From VAZQ01 sp036555745 (GTDB lineage: Bacteria > Pseudomonadota > Alphaproteobacteria > Rhizobiales > Xanthobacteraceae), in NCBI GenBank assembly GCA_036555745.1, contig DATBKV010000218.1, positions 1-64,000 on the forward strand: a stretch of DNA of 64,000 bases. The letters are read 5' to 3'. Positions 1 through 9,678 of this stretch are shown piece by piece (the first letter of the stretch is position 1; every line of letters begins with the position of its first letter). The translations under genes were made by a program, and so were the position numbers. The notes under the pieces are model-generated. The model was given only the letters and a program-made list of their open reading frames with translations. It was not told the origin of the DNA and ran no database searches.

Positions 1-2
1 GG

Positions 3-905
3 CTCAAGCACACGCGCCGTCTCGCGACCGAGGTGATCTACGTCGACGACGGCAGCCGCGACCAGACGCTCGCCATTGCGCACGACCTGCCGGCCGACGT
101 CCTCGACGTGCAGGTGGTTTCGCTATCCCGCAATTTCGGCAAGGAGGCTGCGCTGCTGGCAGGGCTCGATCACGCCCGCTTCGGCGCCGTGCTGTTCATG
201 GACGGCGACGGCCAGCACCCGCCCGACCTGATCGAGCGGCTGGTCGGCCACTGGCTCGATGACGGCTACGACGTGGTCTACACCGCCAAGGCGCATCGCG
301 AAAGCGAGCCATGGCTGCGCCGCCTCGGCGTGAAGGTGTTCTATTCCCTCATCAACTGGGGCGCGCGGCAGAAGATTCCCGAGGATGCCGGCGACTTCCG
401 CCTGCTCTCGCCACTCGCTGCGGCCGCCCTCAAGCAACTTCCCGAGCGCAATCGGTTCTTCAAGGGGCTCGCGAGCTGGATCGGCTTCCGGCAGATCCGC
501 GTCGACTACGAGCCGGCGCAGCGCGTCCACGGCGAAACCACCTGGAACCTCTATGCGCTGATCGGGCTTTCGATCGAAGGGCTCACCTCGTTCTCGGTCG
601 CGCCGCTGCGGCTCGCGAGCCTGCTCGGGCTCTTGCTGGCAACCGCCGCCTTCATCTTCGGCGTGCAGATCCTGATCGAGACCTTCGTGTTCGGCGAATC
701 GGTGCCTGGCTATCCGTCGGTGGTCGTGGGCCTGATGGTGCTTGGCGGCGTGCAGCTCATCATGATCGGGATCATGGGCGAATATGTCGGCAAGATCCTC
801 TCGGAGCTCAAGGCGCGGCCGGTCTATTTCGTGGCCGAGCACACGCTCAAGACCGCCGGCAGCGCCGCCGCCGATCATCCGCCGGCGCGCTCGGCGGCGG
901 AATGA
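3..905 (+). CDS. Glycosyltransferase family 2, GtrB/ArnC-like (5' end cut by window)
   Basis: Membrane-associated GT-A glycosyltransferase that probably moves a sugar from a nucleotide donor to a polyprenyl phosphate. The reading frame is open from base 3, so the true start lies upstream; the GTG at 33 falls inside the conserved YVDDGSRD motif and is not a start. Visible family marks are VDDGS, the acceptor-site SRNFGKEAAL, and the DxD-like MDGDGQHPPD that binds metal and nucleotide. Two hydrophobic segments near the C-terminus (LGLLLATAAFIFGVQ and VGLMVLGGVQLIMIGIMG) match the two-TM anchor of GtrB/ArnC/DPM1-like enzymes. Its stop overlaps the next start (ATGA at 902-905), so it is translationally coupled to the deacetylase, as in lipid or glycan modification pairs. 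The precise sugar and acceptor cannot be read from the sequence. Confidence 0.88.
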   Translation, partial: LKHTRRLATEVIYVDDGSRDQTLAIAHDLPADVLDVQVVSLSRNFGKEAALLAGLDHARFGAVLFMDGDGQHPPDLIERLVGHWLDDGYDVVYTAKAHRESEPWLRRLGVKVFYSLINWGARQKIPEDAGDFRLLSPLAAAALKQLPERNRFFKGLASWIGFRQIRVDYEPAQRVHGETTWNLYALIGLSIEGLTSFSVAPLRLASLLGLLLATAAFIFGVQILIETFVFGESVPGYPSVVVGLMVLGGVQLIMIGIMGEYVGKILSELKARPVYFVAEHTLKTAGSAAADHPPARSAAE

Positions 906-1747
906 GCGGCGGAGCGGCGCCCCGCCGCATCTGGCTGTGTGCCGACGATTTCGGCATCTCGAAGTCGGTCAACATCGCCATCCGCGATCTCGTCGTGCGC
1001 GGGCGCATCAATGCCACCTCCGTGCTGGTGGCGGCGCCGAGCTTCTGCCGCTCGGAAGCGACCGCGCTCGCCACGCTCAATTCGGTCGCGCCGCGCGTGG
1101 CGATCGGGCTGCACGTCGCGCTCACGGCGCCGTTCCGTCCGCTCAGCGCGGACTTCGCGCCGGTGCGGGACGGCGCGTTCCTGCCGCTGCCGGCGGCCTG
1201 CCGACACGCCGCCCTCCGCCGCTTCCGGCATGAGGCGCTGGTGAACGAGATCAGCACCCAGATGCAGGCGTTCGTCGACAACTTCGGGTGCACGCCGGAT
1301 TTCGTCGACGGACACCAGCACGTGCATCTGCTCCCGCAGGTCGGAAACGCTCTGCTGCAAGTGGTAGCGGATGCCGCGCCGCGGGCCTGGGTGCGCCAGT
1401 GCCGGCGCGCGACGTCGCTCCCTGCCAGACTTGCCGATCGCAAGGCGCTGCTGCTCGACATTTTCAGCTATCGCCTGCGGCGCCGGGCGTCGGCCCTGGG
1501 GGTGCGTACCAATCCGGCGTTCGCGGGCGCCTACGCCTTTACCGACGAGGCGGATTTCGCGGCGCTGTTTCCCCACTTCCTCGACTCCCTGCCGGATGGC
1601 GGCGTGGTCATGTGCCATCCCGGCTTCGTCGACGACGAGTTGCGCCGGCTCGATCCGCTCACCACGTTGCGCGAGAAGGAGTACGCCTTCCTCGCGAGCG
1701 ACCGCTTGCAGGCCCTGCTCGCCGCCCAGGGGATGGCGCTGGCCTGA
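902..1747 (+). CDS. ChbG/HpnK (YdjC-like) family sugar deacetylase
   Basis: Predicted metal-dependent carbohydrate deacetylase of 281 residues. The YdjC-family metal site is visible: ADDFG at about 14-18 (Asp pair), GLHV at about 69-72 and DGHQHVHLLP at about 136-145, with a late PGF motif (CHPGFVDDE). The ATG at 902 overlaps the preceding stop. This start puts the ADDFG motif 14 residues in, the usual place. Coupling to a GT2 glycosyltransferase suggests the pair adds and then deacetylates an N-acetyl sugar on a lipid carrier. HpnK, which acts on N-acetylglucosaminyl hopanoids, belongs to this family, but neighbouring hpn genes are not in the window, so a hopanoid role is only a possibility. 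Confidence 0.82.
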   Translation: MSGGAAPRRIWLCADDFGISKSVNIAIRDLVVRGRINATSVLVAAPSFCRSEATALATLNSVAPRVAIGLHVALTAPFRPLSADFAPVRDGAFLPLPAACRHAALRRFRHEALVNEISTQMQAFVDNFGCTPDFVDGHQHVHLLPQVGNALLQVVADAAPRAWVRQCRRATSLPARLADRKALLLDIFSYRLRRRASALGVRTNPAFAGAYAFTDEADFAALFPHFLDSLPDGGVVMCHPGFVDDELRRLDPLTTLREKEYAFLASDRLQALLAAQGMALA

Positions 1748-1881
1748 CCGGGATCTTCGCTATCCCGCTGGCCAGGCAAGCGAAACGGCGGGCAATCTTT
1801 TTGTGGCCGCGGGTCATTCCGCTGCCATTGCCACTTGCCTACATGTTCGCCGTCGTCACCGGAGGAAGGGAAAGGCGACCC

Positions 1882-2667
1882 ATGACCCCAGAGGAACGCA
1901 ATCTCGTCGTCGAATTGTTCGACCGGCTGGCCACGCTGGAGGATGCCGAGCGCGACCCCGAGGCCGAGCGCCTGATCAAGGACGGTCTGCGGCAGGCGCC
2001 GAACGCCCCCTACGCCCTGGTGCAAACCGTGCTGGTGCAGGACGAGGCGCTCAAACGCGCCGACGCGCGCATCCGCGAGCTCGAAGGCGCACCCGAAGCG
2101 CAGCTCCCGGCGCGCGATACCAGTTTTCTCGGTGGCGTGCGCGACAGCCTGCTCGGCCGGCGTGAGGGACGCGGCTCGGTGCCCTCGGTGCGGCCGGCCG
2201 AGGCCGCACCCGGCATGTCGCCGGCGTGGCGCACGGGCGCACCGGCGCAAGCGCCGGTGCCGCCCGCCATGGGAGCGCCCGGCGCGGGTGGCGGCTCGTT
2301 CCTCGGAACCGCAGCTGCGGCAGCGGCCGGCATGATCGGCGGCTCGCTTCTGCTCGACGGCATCCGCTCGATGATGGGGCGTCCGGGCGCCGCCCACGCC
2401 GCCTTCGATCCAACCGCGGGCTCCCCCTGGGGCGGGGCCGGTGCCGGCGGCGAGCTCGCCCGCCAAGCCGGGGTCGACGACATAGGCCGCACGCCTCCCG
2501 ACGCATCGGGCACCGACGGCGGTCGCGACTACGGATTGCTCGGCGACAGCCGCGGCGACGACATCGCAGGCGATCAAGGCTTCGCTGACGATCAGCAGGC
2601 CGATGACTACGACGACGGCGATGATGACGGGCTCGACTACGACGACGACGGCGGCAGCGACGTCTGA
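1882..2667 (+). CDS. DUF2076 domain-containing protein
   Basis: Conserved alphaproteobacterial protein of 261 residues, function unknown. The N-terminal ~75 residues (MTPEERNLVVELFDRL, then QAPNAPYALVQTVLVQDEAL and a short helical segment) are the DUF2076 signature. A glycine/alanine-rich hydrophobic middle follows (GGGSFLGTAAAAAAGMIGG, near residues 135-155). The C-terminus is strikingly acidic, with runs of Asp, Tyr and Gly. The ATG at 1882 has GGAGGAAGG about 12 bases upstream. Members are sometimes called periplasmic ligand-binding sensor proteins, but no signal peptide is visible here and I would not assign a function. Confidence 0.8.
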   Translation: MTPEERNLVVELFDRLATLEDAERDPEAERLIKDGLRQAPNAPYALVQTVLVQDEALKRADARIRELEGAPEAQLPARDTSFLGGVRDSLLGRREGRGSVPSVRPAEAAPGMSPAWRTGAPAQAPVPPAMGAPGAGGGSFLGTAAAAAAGMIGGSLLLDGIRSMMGRPGAAHAAFDPTAGSPWGGAGAGGELARQAGVDDIGRTPPDASGTDGGRDYGLLGDSRGDDIAGDQGFADDQQADDYDDGDDDGLDYDDDGGSDV

Positions 2668-2674
2668 ATGATGA

Positions 2675-2697
2675 GGCGCTACCGCCGCTGAAGCGCC
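2675..2697. terminator. Possible hairpin between convergent genes
   Basis: GGCGCT (2675-2680) and AGCGCC (2692-2697) can form a 6-bp stem with an 11-base loop, eight bases after the DUF2076 stop. There is no T-run, so termination is only suggested by position. Confidence 0.25.
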
Positions 2698-2803
2698 GGG
2701 GTCCCAGTCGATCGACGCGACGCAGTTTTCGAACCGGGAGGCCTGGCACCGAGCATCACAGGCGATATGCGAGCGCTTTTGCGGCGGTGATGCGTCCCGG
2801 GGC

Positions 2804-4006
2804 TCAAATCTTGCGCGTCCGCGCCGGGCGCATGGCAACAAAGCCGAGGAACGAGACAACCGCGAAGGCGGCGACCACGGCGAGCACGGCTGGATCGGAG
2901 GCACGCTCCGCGACAAAGGCAAGTGCCAGCGGCGCGATCGCCTGCATCACCAGATAAGGTCCAGCGATGCGCCCGATGAGATGGCCGTAGCCGGCGGGGC
3001 CGAACAATGCGAGCGGCACCGCCCCGCGTGCGATCGTGAGCAGGCCATTCGCCATACCGAACATCACCGCAAAAGCGGCGGCGGCGGGGACCGTGAGACC
3101 GACGAGCGCAAGAAGCGCGAACGCCGCGAGCAGCATTCCGACCGCGAAGCGCGCGATGTTGAGCGGGTGGACGCGACGCGCGAATGCGAGCTCGCAGACG
3201 CGGGAGAGGACCTGCGATGGCCCGAACAGCGCGCCGATCGCCACCACCGTCGCCGCGTCGATGCCGGCGCGGCCGAAGATCGCGAGCAGGTGCGCAGACA
3301 GGCCCGACGGCACGAAGGCATAAGCCGCGAAGGCTGCCGCCGCCAGCACGAAAGGCCACCCTCTCGGCGGCAGCACCGCATCCGGCGCCTGCACGGGCGC
3401 GTCCGCCCGCACCGCGAGATCCGCGCGCGTGCGGGGCAGCGCGAATGCCAACAGCGGGGCGGCGATGAAGGCGAGCAGCGCGGCATAGACGAGGTAGGTG
3501 CCGCGCCATCCGACCCGTTCGAGCAGCAGGTGGGTGGTGGGCCAACTCACGGTCGAGGCAAAGCCCCCGGCCAAGGTCAGTGCGGTGATCGCGCGCCGCG
3601 CCGCGGCGCCGAAGATGCGCCCGAGCGTGGCGAAGGCCGGATCGTAGAGCGAGGCGGCGGTAGCGACGCCGAGCAGCATCCAGACCGCGAGATAAGCGGC
3701 GGGATGATCGACCTCGACGATCAGGACGAGGCCGAGCGCCGCCATGAGCGCGCCGACCGGCATGATCCGGTGCCCGCCGTGCCGGTCGATCAACGCTCCC
3801 ACGCGCGGCGAAACCAGCCCGGCCGTGAGCAGCGCCAGCGAGAAACCGCCCATCGCGAAGGTGATCGACCAGCCACGCTCGGCCGCGATCAGCGGCACGG
3901 TCAGAACCGGGGGATAGAAGATCGCTCCCCAGGCGAGAATCTGCGTCACGCCGAGCACCAGGACGGCGCGCCAGGGGCCGGCAATGACGTCGCGAAGCGT
4001 GGACAT
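2804..4006 (-). CDS. MFS transporter
   Basis: Inner-membrane major facilitator of 400 residues with twelve hydrophobic segments. The segment-2/3 loop RVGALIDRHGGHRIMP matches the MFS motif A (G-x3-D-x2-G-x-R). N-terminal TQILAWGAIFYPPVL resembles the monocarboxylate/ArsK-type MFS proteins common in Rhizobiales. It lies 94 bases downstream of an ArsN2-like acetyltransferase on the same strand, so they may be co-transcribed. ATG at 4006 is the natural start because the first helix follows at about residue 13. The substrate is unknown; an arsenical or carboxylate efflux role is a guess from the neighbour. Confidence 0.8.
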   Translation of the reverse strand: MSTLRDVIAGPWRAVLVLGVTQILAWGAIFYPPVLTVPLIAAERGWSITFAMGGFSLALLTAGLVSPRVGALIDRHGGHRIMPVGALMAALGLVLIVEVDHPAAYLAVWMLLGVATAASLYDPAFATLGRIFGAAARRAITALTLAGGFASTVSWPTTHLLLERVGWRGTYLVYAALLAFIAAPLLAFALPRTRADLAVRADAPVQAPDAVLPPRGWPFVLAAAAFAAYAFVPSGLSAHLLAIFGRAGIDAATVVAIGALFGPSQVLSRVCELAFARRVHPLNIARFAVGMLLAAFALLALVGLTVPAAAAFAVMFGMANGLLTIARGAVPLALFGPAGYGHLIGRIAGPYLVMQAIAPLALAFVAERASDPAVLAVVAAFAVVSFLGFVAMRPARTRKI

Positions 4007-4100
4007 GACGGGAGCGCGGCGAGCGGGCGGTCAGCCTAGCACGGGTCGTGCGCCCGGATGGCAATCAGCAGACCCGCTCGCGTGCTCCATCGGGTGCGAG

Positions 4101-4559
4101 CTAGCTGAGGTGCTTGACCATCGCGGCTTCCTCGGCCGACGCGCCGGCTTGCCCGCGGTCGCGAATGGCCTGTGGCAGCTTTGCATGCGCGCAGCGGGTG
4201 TAGCCGAGCCGGCTGAAAAAATCCTGGTGCGACGCGGTCAGGAGGTAGATCGCGCGGCAGCTATGCGCGCGCGCCTCGGCCTCGAGCGCGGACACGATCG
4301 CACTGCCGATGCCGATCTGACGCAGCGGAGGCAACGTCAGCACCGAGCGCAGGAGCGCGTCGTCGCCGTGGAGCTCGAGCCCGCCAAAGCCGACCGGAAC
4401 ATCCTCGTAGCTCTCGAAGCGCCAGAACAGGATGTGCGCATCGTCGACGTCGCCGGCCGGCAGCCCCGCCTTGGTCAGTGCGGCCTTGAGCCCGTCCCGC
4501 TCCCATGCCGCCAACGGCGTGCGCAGCAGCTGGCGCGGCCGCTCACGCCTTCGGCGCAC
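4101..4559 (-). CDS. GNAT acetyltransferase, ArsN2-like
   Basis: N-acetyltransferase of about 152 residues. The order LRTPLAAWERDGLKAALTKA, then FGGLELHGDDALLRSV, then LRQIGIGSAIV (acetyl-CoA pyrophosphate loop, R/Q-x-x-G-x-G/A) and a C-terminal LTASHQDFFSRLGYTR fits the ArsN2 arsenic-resistance acetyltransferase family. The start is uncertain: the GTG at 4559 sits inside the end of the upstream lipoprotein gene (17-bp overlap) and no internal ATG precedes the fold. Same strand as the lipoprotein and MFS genes, suggesting one transcript. No arsR, arsC or arsB is present, so arsenic resistance is family knowledge rather than something shown here. Confidence 0.7.
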   Translation of the reverse strand: MRRRRERPRQLLRTPLAAWERDGLKAALTKAGLPAGDVDDAHILFWRFESYEDVPVGFGGLELHGDDALLRSVLTLPPLRQIGIGSAIVSALEAEARAHSCRAIYLLTASHQDFFSRLGYTRCAHAKLPQAIRDRGQAGASAEEAAMVKHLS

Positions 4560-5037
4560 AACGCACGAACACGCCGGTGCCGTAGCGGCCGTCGATTTCC
4601 GGGTCGACGAATTTGAGCACCATGACGCGCCCGTCGAAGGAGATGATCTCGCGATCCTCCTTGCCCGGGGTCTGGCCGGCGGGGCCGATATAGTCGTGAC
4701 CGCTCGGACTGCCCTTGAGGCGCAGCTCCTGCAACTGACTGGAATCGGCGAGATACATCATGACGCCGCCGTTCGGCCCCTGGCCGATCACGAACGGCTG
4801 CTTGCATTGGCCGCGAGCATTGGCCTCGGTGCGCGCGCGGTCCTCGGGCTTGTGATAGGCGGCGTAGCCCCAGCGACCCACGATCTCGGACGGGCGTACC
4901 TTGGCCGGCATTTCCGGCTGCGGCGGAGCAGCCGGAGCGGCGTCCACCTGCGGACCGGTCGTCGTGCCGCAGCCCGCGAGCGACAGCGCCGACAGCGCAA
5001 CCGCCATCGCGGGCCAGCGAAACTTGAGATTCCCCAT
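4543..5037 (-). CDS. Putative lipoprotein of unknown function
   Basis: A 164-residue exported protein. The N-terminus has a basic start (MGNLKFRW), a hydrophobic core and a lipobox LSLAGC, placing the lipidated Cys at about residue 23. A Pro/Ala-rich linker follows, then a compact domain with a likely disulfide pair (one Cys near residue 78, one near 160). No catalytic motif is recognised. The stop overlaps the start of the ArsN2-like gene. I know of no assigned function; the conserved SEIVGRWGYAAYHKPED segment would be the best query for homologues. Confidence 0.72.
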   Translation of the reverse strand: MGNLKFRWPAMAVALSALSLAGCGTTTGPQVDAAPAAPPQPEMPAKVRPSEIVGRWGYAAYHKPEDRARTEANARGQCKQPFVIGQGPNGGVMMYLADSSQLQELRLKGSPSGHDYIGPAGQTPGKEDREIISFDGRVMVLKFVDPEIDGRYGTGVFVRCAPKA

Positions 5038-5246
5038 CGGCTATCTCCCCTCAACTTCTGCCCGCAGCATCGGGAGCCGAGAGCACCAAGGCTGCGGACG
5101 CACTTACCCCCCTATCAGAGGCATGGTTAACGAGACGGCAAGCTCGCAACAACCCCTCAATTTCGAAAACCGGCAGGCCCCGATCCGGGCGACTTTGCTG
5201 CCGGCATAGGGCGCGCGAAAGGCGGATGTAAGGCGGCCGCAGGGCG

Positions 5247-5759
5247 TCAGCGCCGGGCGGGGCGCGACCGCGGGCCGCGCAGGGGCGGGTCGACTTTGAT
5301 GTTGAGGCGTCTTGCCGCCGCGGCATCGAAATCGGCATCGGCGCGGAACCCGCCGGCGTGGATGCCATCGATAGCGCAAAGGTCGTCGACCTCGTTGACG
5401 TCGCCGGTCACCCCGAGCGCGCCCACGATCTCGCCCGACGGATCGCGGATGAGTTGGCCGCCGGCCTCAAGGAACAGCGGCCCATCGGCGAGCTCCGCCA
5501 GCGACTGCATGAAGGACGGTTTCTCCTTCGCCTTTTGCAGCACCTGGCGCGAGGAGCGGTTGAGCGCGAGCGCGCCGAACGCCTTGCCATAGGCGATCTC
5601 GAAGCGCATGAGCGAGGCGCCGTCCTGCTTCTGGAACGCCTTCACCCGACCGCCGGCGTCGAGCACGATGGCGGCCAGCGCATGGGCCTGGCGCTTGCGC
5701 GCCGAGGCGAACGTGCCCGCGATGATCTTGTTGGCCTCGGCAAGGGAAATCGCGCGCAT
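5247..5759 (-). CDS. GlcG/HbpS family heme-binding-like protein
   Basis: A 170-residue single-domain protein of the GlcG/HbpS (DUF336) family. The typical order is seen: helical start SLAEANKIIAGTFASARK, then LAAIVLDAGGRVKAFQKQDGA, then AYGKAFGALALNRSSR, then GGQLIRDPSGEIVGALGVTGD near residues 118-140. Some relatives bind heme or corrinoids, but most have no assigned role. I chose the ATG at 5759; the open frame extends upstream to 5822 but those codons do not belong to the family. It is divergent from the NMT1-like binding-protein gene starting at 5917. Confidence 0.8.
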   Translation of the reverse strand: MRAISLAEANKIIAGTFASARKRQAHALAAIVLDAGGRVKAFQKQDGASLMRFEIAYGKAFGALALNRSSRQVLQKAKEKPSFMQSLAELADGPLFLEAGGQLIRDPSGEIVGALGVTGDVNEVDDLCAIDGIHAGGFRADADFDAAAARRLNIKVDPPLRGPRSRPARR

Positions 5760-5870
5760 CCAAGTCTCTTTCGGAGAATTGCAGACCCGTTGCAAAATAG
5801 CCCATCCAGCGCCGCGGTTCACGTGGGTCGAGCCTGCGGCGACGCGGCGTCGTCATGCTGCTATCATCAT

Positions 5871-5894
5871 GTCGCGCAGCACGTCGCGCAGCAC
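5871..5894. repeat. Tandem 12-bp repeat, two copies
   Basis: GTCGCGCAGCAC occurs twice head to tail (5871-5882 and 5883-5894) in the divergent spacer, 22 bases before the next gene. It may be chance in GC-rich DNA, or a direct-repeat regulator site. Confidence 0.4.
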
Positions 5895-5916
5895 ACCAAG
5901 TGTGCGGGGAGGTTTC

Positions 5917-6978
5917 ATGAGCCGTTTCGTCGGGGCCTTTGCCGCGAGCAGTATTCGCCCGCAACTACGGGAGGTCGTGCTCCTCGGCGAAATTCGCCGC
6001 GCGCTCGTCGGCGCGGTCGCGGGACTGCTCGCGCTCGGCGCAACAGCGGCCGTGGCCGCCGACGGGCCGCCTGCGCTCGTGCGCGTCAATGCCTTTCCCA
6101 ACGCCAAGGCCCTGCCGCTGCATGCCGGGATGGCCACCGGCATCTTCACCGAGCGGGGGCTCAAGATCGATCTCCAGCTTACGCCCAACTCGCGTAGCCA
6201 GCGGGACGGTCTCGCCACCGGAAAGTTCGACATCGTGCATTCCGCAGTCGACAATGCACTCGCCATGGCCGAAGTCGGCAAGCACGACGTGGTGATCGTT
6301 GCCGGCGGCGACAGCGGAATGAACGAGTTTTTCGTGCAGCCGGAGATCGCGTCGTTCGCCGATATACGTGGACGCATCCTCGTCGTCGATGCCCCCGACA
6401 CCGCCTATGCCCTGCAAGCGAAGAAGATTCTCGCGCGCAATGGGCTAAAGGCCGGGACCGATTACACCGTCAGGTCGGTCGGCGCCGGCGTATTCCGCCT
6501 CAAGGCCATGGCTGCGAGCAAAGACAACGCCGCCGCCATTCTCAACCTGCCGTTCACGGTGCAGGCCGAGGCGCTCGGCATGCGGAGCCTTGGTCGAACC
6601 ATCGACTTGCTCGGTCCTTACCAAGCGGGCGGCATCTTCCTCATGCGACCTTGGGCACGCGAGCATGCGGAGTTGTTGGAACGCTACATCGCGGCCTATA
6701 TCGCGGCGTTGCGCTGGACCCGCGACCCAGCGAACCGGACGCGGAGCGTCGCGCTGCTGAAAGACCGGCTCAAGCTTGCCGACAGCGAGGCGGAGCGCAC
6801 CTACGACCTGCTCATGGATCCCGGCTTTGGCTTTACTCCCGACGCGAAGTTCGACCGCGAGGGCTTCACCAACGTGCTGGCGCTGCGGGCCGAGATCGAA
6901 GGCGGCAAGCCTGCCGCCCCCGAGCGCTACATCGATCTCGGCTACTACGAGCGGGTGCTGCCGACAGTTCGGAAGTAA
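5917..6978 (+). CDS. ABC transporter substrate-binding protein, NMT1/THI5-like
   Basis: Periplasmic binding protein of 353 residues with the NMT1/TauA-type fold: VRVNAFPNAKALPLHAGMATG followed by IFTERGLKIDLQLTPNS, then GKFDIVHSAVDNALAMAE. A signal-peptide core (ALVGAVAGLLALGATAAVAA) sits unusually far in, at about residues 29-48, behind a long N-region. The ATG at 5917 has GGGGAGG just upstream and is the best start, although a later start giving a shorter signal is possible. No permease or ATPase gene is adjacent, so this is an orphan binding protein. Ligand unknown; thiamine-precursor, sulfonate or aromatic-type ligands occur in the family. Confidence 0.82.
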   Translation: MSRFVGAFAASSIRPQLREVVLLGEIRRALVGAVAGLLALGATAAVAADGPPALVRVNAFPNAKALPLHAGMATGIFTERGLKIDLQLTPNSRSQRDGLATGKFDIVHSAVDNALAMAEVGKHDVVIVAGGDSGMNEFFVQPEIASFADIRGRILVVDAPDTAYALQAKKILARNGLKAGTDYTVRSVGAGVFRLKAMAASKDNAAAILNLPFTVQAEALGMRSLGRTIDLLGPYQAGGIFLMRPWAREHAELLERYIAAYIAALRWTRDPANRTRSVALLKDRLKLADSEAERTYDLLMDPGFGFTPDAKFDREGFTNVLALRAEIEGGKPAAPERYIDLGYYERVLPTVRK

Positions 6979-7053
6979 TCGGCCGCGCCCCGTGTTGCGC
7001 CGCCGCGCCTGCAAGCGAATTGGGAAGATCGCGCACGCTAGACCCCCGTCTGC

Positions 7054-7082
7054 CTTGACACCTTGTGCCGCGCACCCTATGT
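7054..7082 (+). promoter_or_regulatory. Putative RpoH (sigma-32) promoter of groESL
   Basis: CTTGACA (7054-7060) and CCTATGT (7076-7082) are 15 bases apart, close to the heat-shock sigma consensus of alphaproteobacteria, and sit immediately before the CIRCE element. TTGACA could also serve the housekeeping sigma factor. Confidence 0.6.
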
Positions 7083-7091
7083 CCGCGACGT

Positions 7092-7118
7092 CTGGCACTC
7101 GCTCCAATAGAGTGCTAA
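7092..7118 (+). promoter_or_regulatory. CIRCE element (HrcA operator)
   Basis: CTGGCACTC (7092-7100), nine-base spacer, GAGTGCTAA (7110-7118). This matches the CIRCE consensus TTAGCACTC-N9-GAGTGCTAA except for the outer two bases of the left arm. It lies 67 bases upstream of groES. HrcA repressor binding there, together with the RpoH-like promoter, predicts dual heat-shock control. Confidence 0.92.
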
Positions 7119-7184
7119 GCCTCCGAATTCGACCTGCCAAGTCAAAGCGTTAACCCTGCCAGAACCCATGTGAGGACAGCCAGT

Positions 7185-7481
7185 ATGGCCAAGACGAAGT
7201 TCCGCCCGCTGCACGACCGCGTCGTGGTGAAGCGCATCGACGCCGAGGAGAAATCCAGGGGCGGCATCATCATTCCCGATACCGCCCAGGAGAAGCCCTC
7301 GCAGGGCGAGGTCGTCGCCGTCGGCCCGGGCGGTCGCGACGAGAGCGGCAAGATCGTCAAGCTCGACGTCAAGGCCGGCGATCGGGTGCTGTTCGGCAAA
7401 TGGTCGGGGACCGAGGTCAAACTCGATGGCGAGGAGCTCCTGATCATGAAGGAGTCCGACATCATGGGCGTCATCGCCTGA
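7185..7481 (+). CDS. groES: Co-chaperonin GroES
   Basis: 98-residue GroES heptamer lid that caps GroEL during ATP-driven folding in the cytoplasm. The sequence begins MAKTKFRPLHDRVVVKR and has the mobile-loop segment (EEKSRGGIIIPDTAQEKPS), the AVGPGGRDESGK turn and GTEVKLDGEELLIMKESDI near the end. The ATG at 7185 has TGAGGACA upstream; the codons before it (from 7170) are not conserved. First gene of a groES-groEL operon under CIRCE/RpoH-like control. The KxKFRPLHDRV start is typical of one of the several groES copies found in Bradyrhizobium-type genomes. Confidence 0.97.
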   Translation: MAKTKFRPLHDRVVVKRIDAEEKSRGGIIIPDTAQEKPSQGEVVAVGPGGRDESGKIVKLDVKAGDRVLFGKWSGTEVKLDGEELLIMKESDIMGVIA

Positions 7482-7549
7482 CGTCCGGCCTCATCCAGAG
7501 GAGCGGGCAAGGTTCGCGCCGCGCCGGACGAGGGCACGGACATCACGGG

Positions 7550-7593
7550 CCTCATGCTTTTCAGACGCGCCTGCGGCGCTCCTCAACATGAGG
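7550..7593 (+). promoter_or_regulatory. Intercistronic hairpin between groES and groEL
   Basis: CCTCATG (7550-7556) pairs with CATGAGG (7587-7593), enclosing a second perfect stem GCGCC-TGC-GGCGC (7567-7579). No T-run follows. The position, midway in the 160-base groES-groEL spacer, fits an mRNA processing or stability element rather than a terminator. Confidence 0.55.
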
Positions 7594-7641
7594 ACGACAG
7601 AGCCCACGAATACGACACACACACGAATGGAGTGATTTGAA

Positions 7642-9285
<1,644 letters not shown>

Positions 9286-9311
9286 TAGGCTGGTCCGCAA
9301 CAGATCAAGAT

Positions 9312-9339
9312 GAAGGGCGCGGCGCAGGCCGCGCCCTTC
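9312..9339 (+). terminator. Rho-independent-type terminator of groESL
   Basis: Perfect 12-bp GC-rich stem: GAAGGGCGCGGC (9312-9323) and GCCGCGCCCTTC (9328-9339) around a GCAG loop, followed by GTGCTTTCTG. It is 26 bases after the groEL stop. Confidence 0.85.
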
Positions 9340-9678
9340 GTGCTTTCTGCCGTTGGCGATGCCGTGGCGTTCCACGCGGCGGCATAACTCGTACGCTCGC
9401 TCGTACTTGCAATGGCGCGGCAGCTATGCGGTTCTGGTCTCCTGCCGGGCGACGGCGCTCGTGCGCCGCAAACAGGAGCTCTCGAAGCCGGCGCTCGAGC
9501 AAGTCGCGCCGGAGGGGCGCGATAAACTGGATTTGCCGGCCAACCGGTTCCGGTAGGCTCGCTCGACAAGAGCCGTGCGGACGATAGCCAGGGAACATCT
9601 TAGCAAGGCCGGCATTTTCCTCCTTTCAGCCGGGATTATCGATGCAGCAGCTAGGGTTCCCTTGCCTGGGAGTTCGCC
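9340..9678. other. Intergenic region without a convincing gene
   Basis: 339 bases between the groEL terminator and the Rieske-FAD gene. A 67-codon open frame at 9353-9556 is Arg-rich, lacks a ribosome site and starts inside the terminator's T-stretch, so I do not call it. No tRNA-like fold or repeat was seen. Confidence 0.5.

Noticed and set aside
5038..5246. Possible tRNA or small RNA in the spacer after the lipoprotein gene start
   Set aside because: No cloverleaf could be drawn and no T-loop (GGTTCRANYCC) was seen.
9353..9556. 67-codon open frame after groEL
   Set aside because: No ribosome site, Arg-rich, and starts directly in the terminator's trailing bases.
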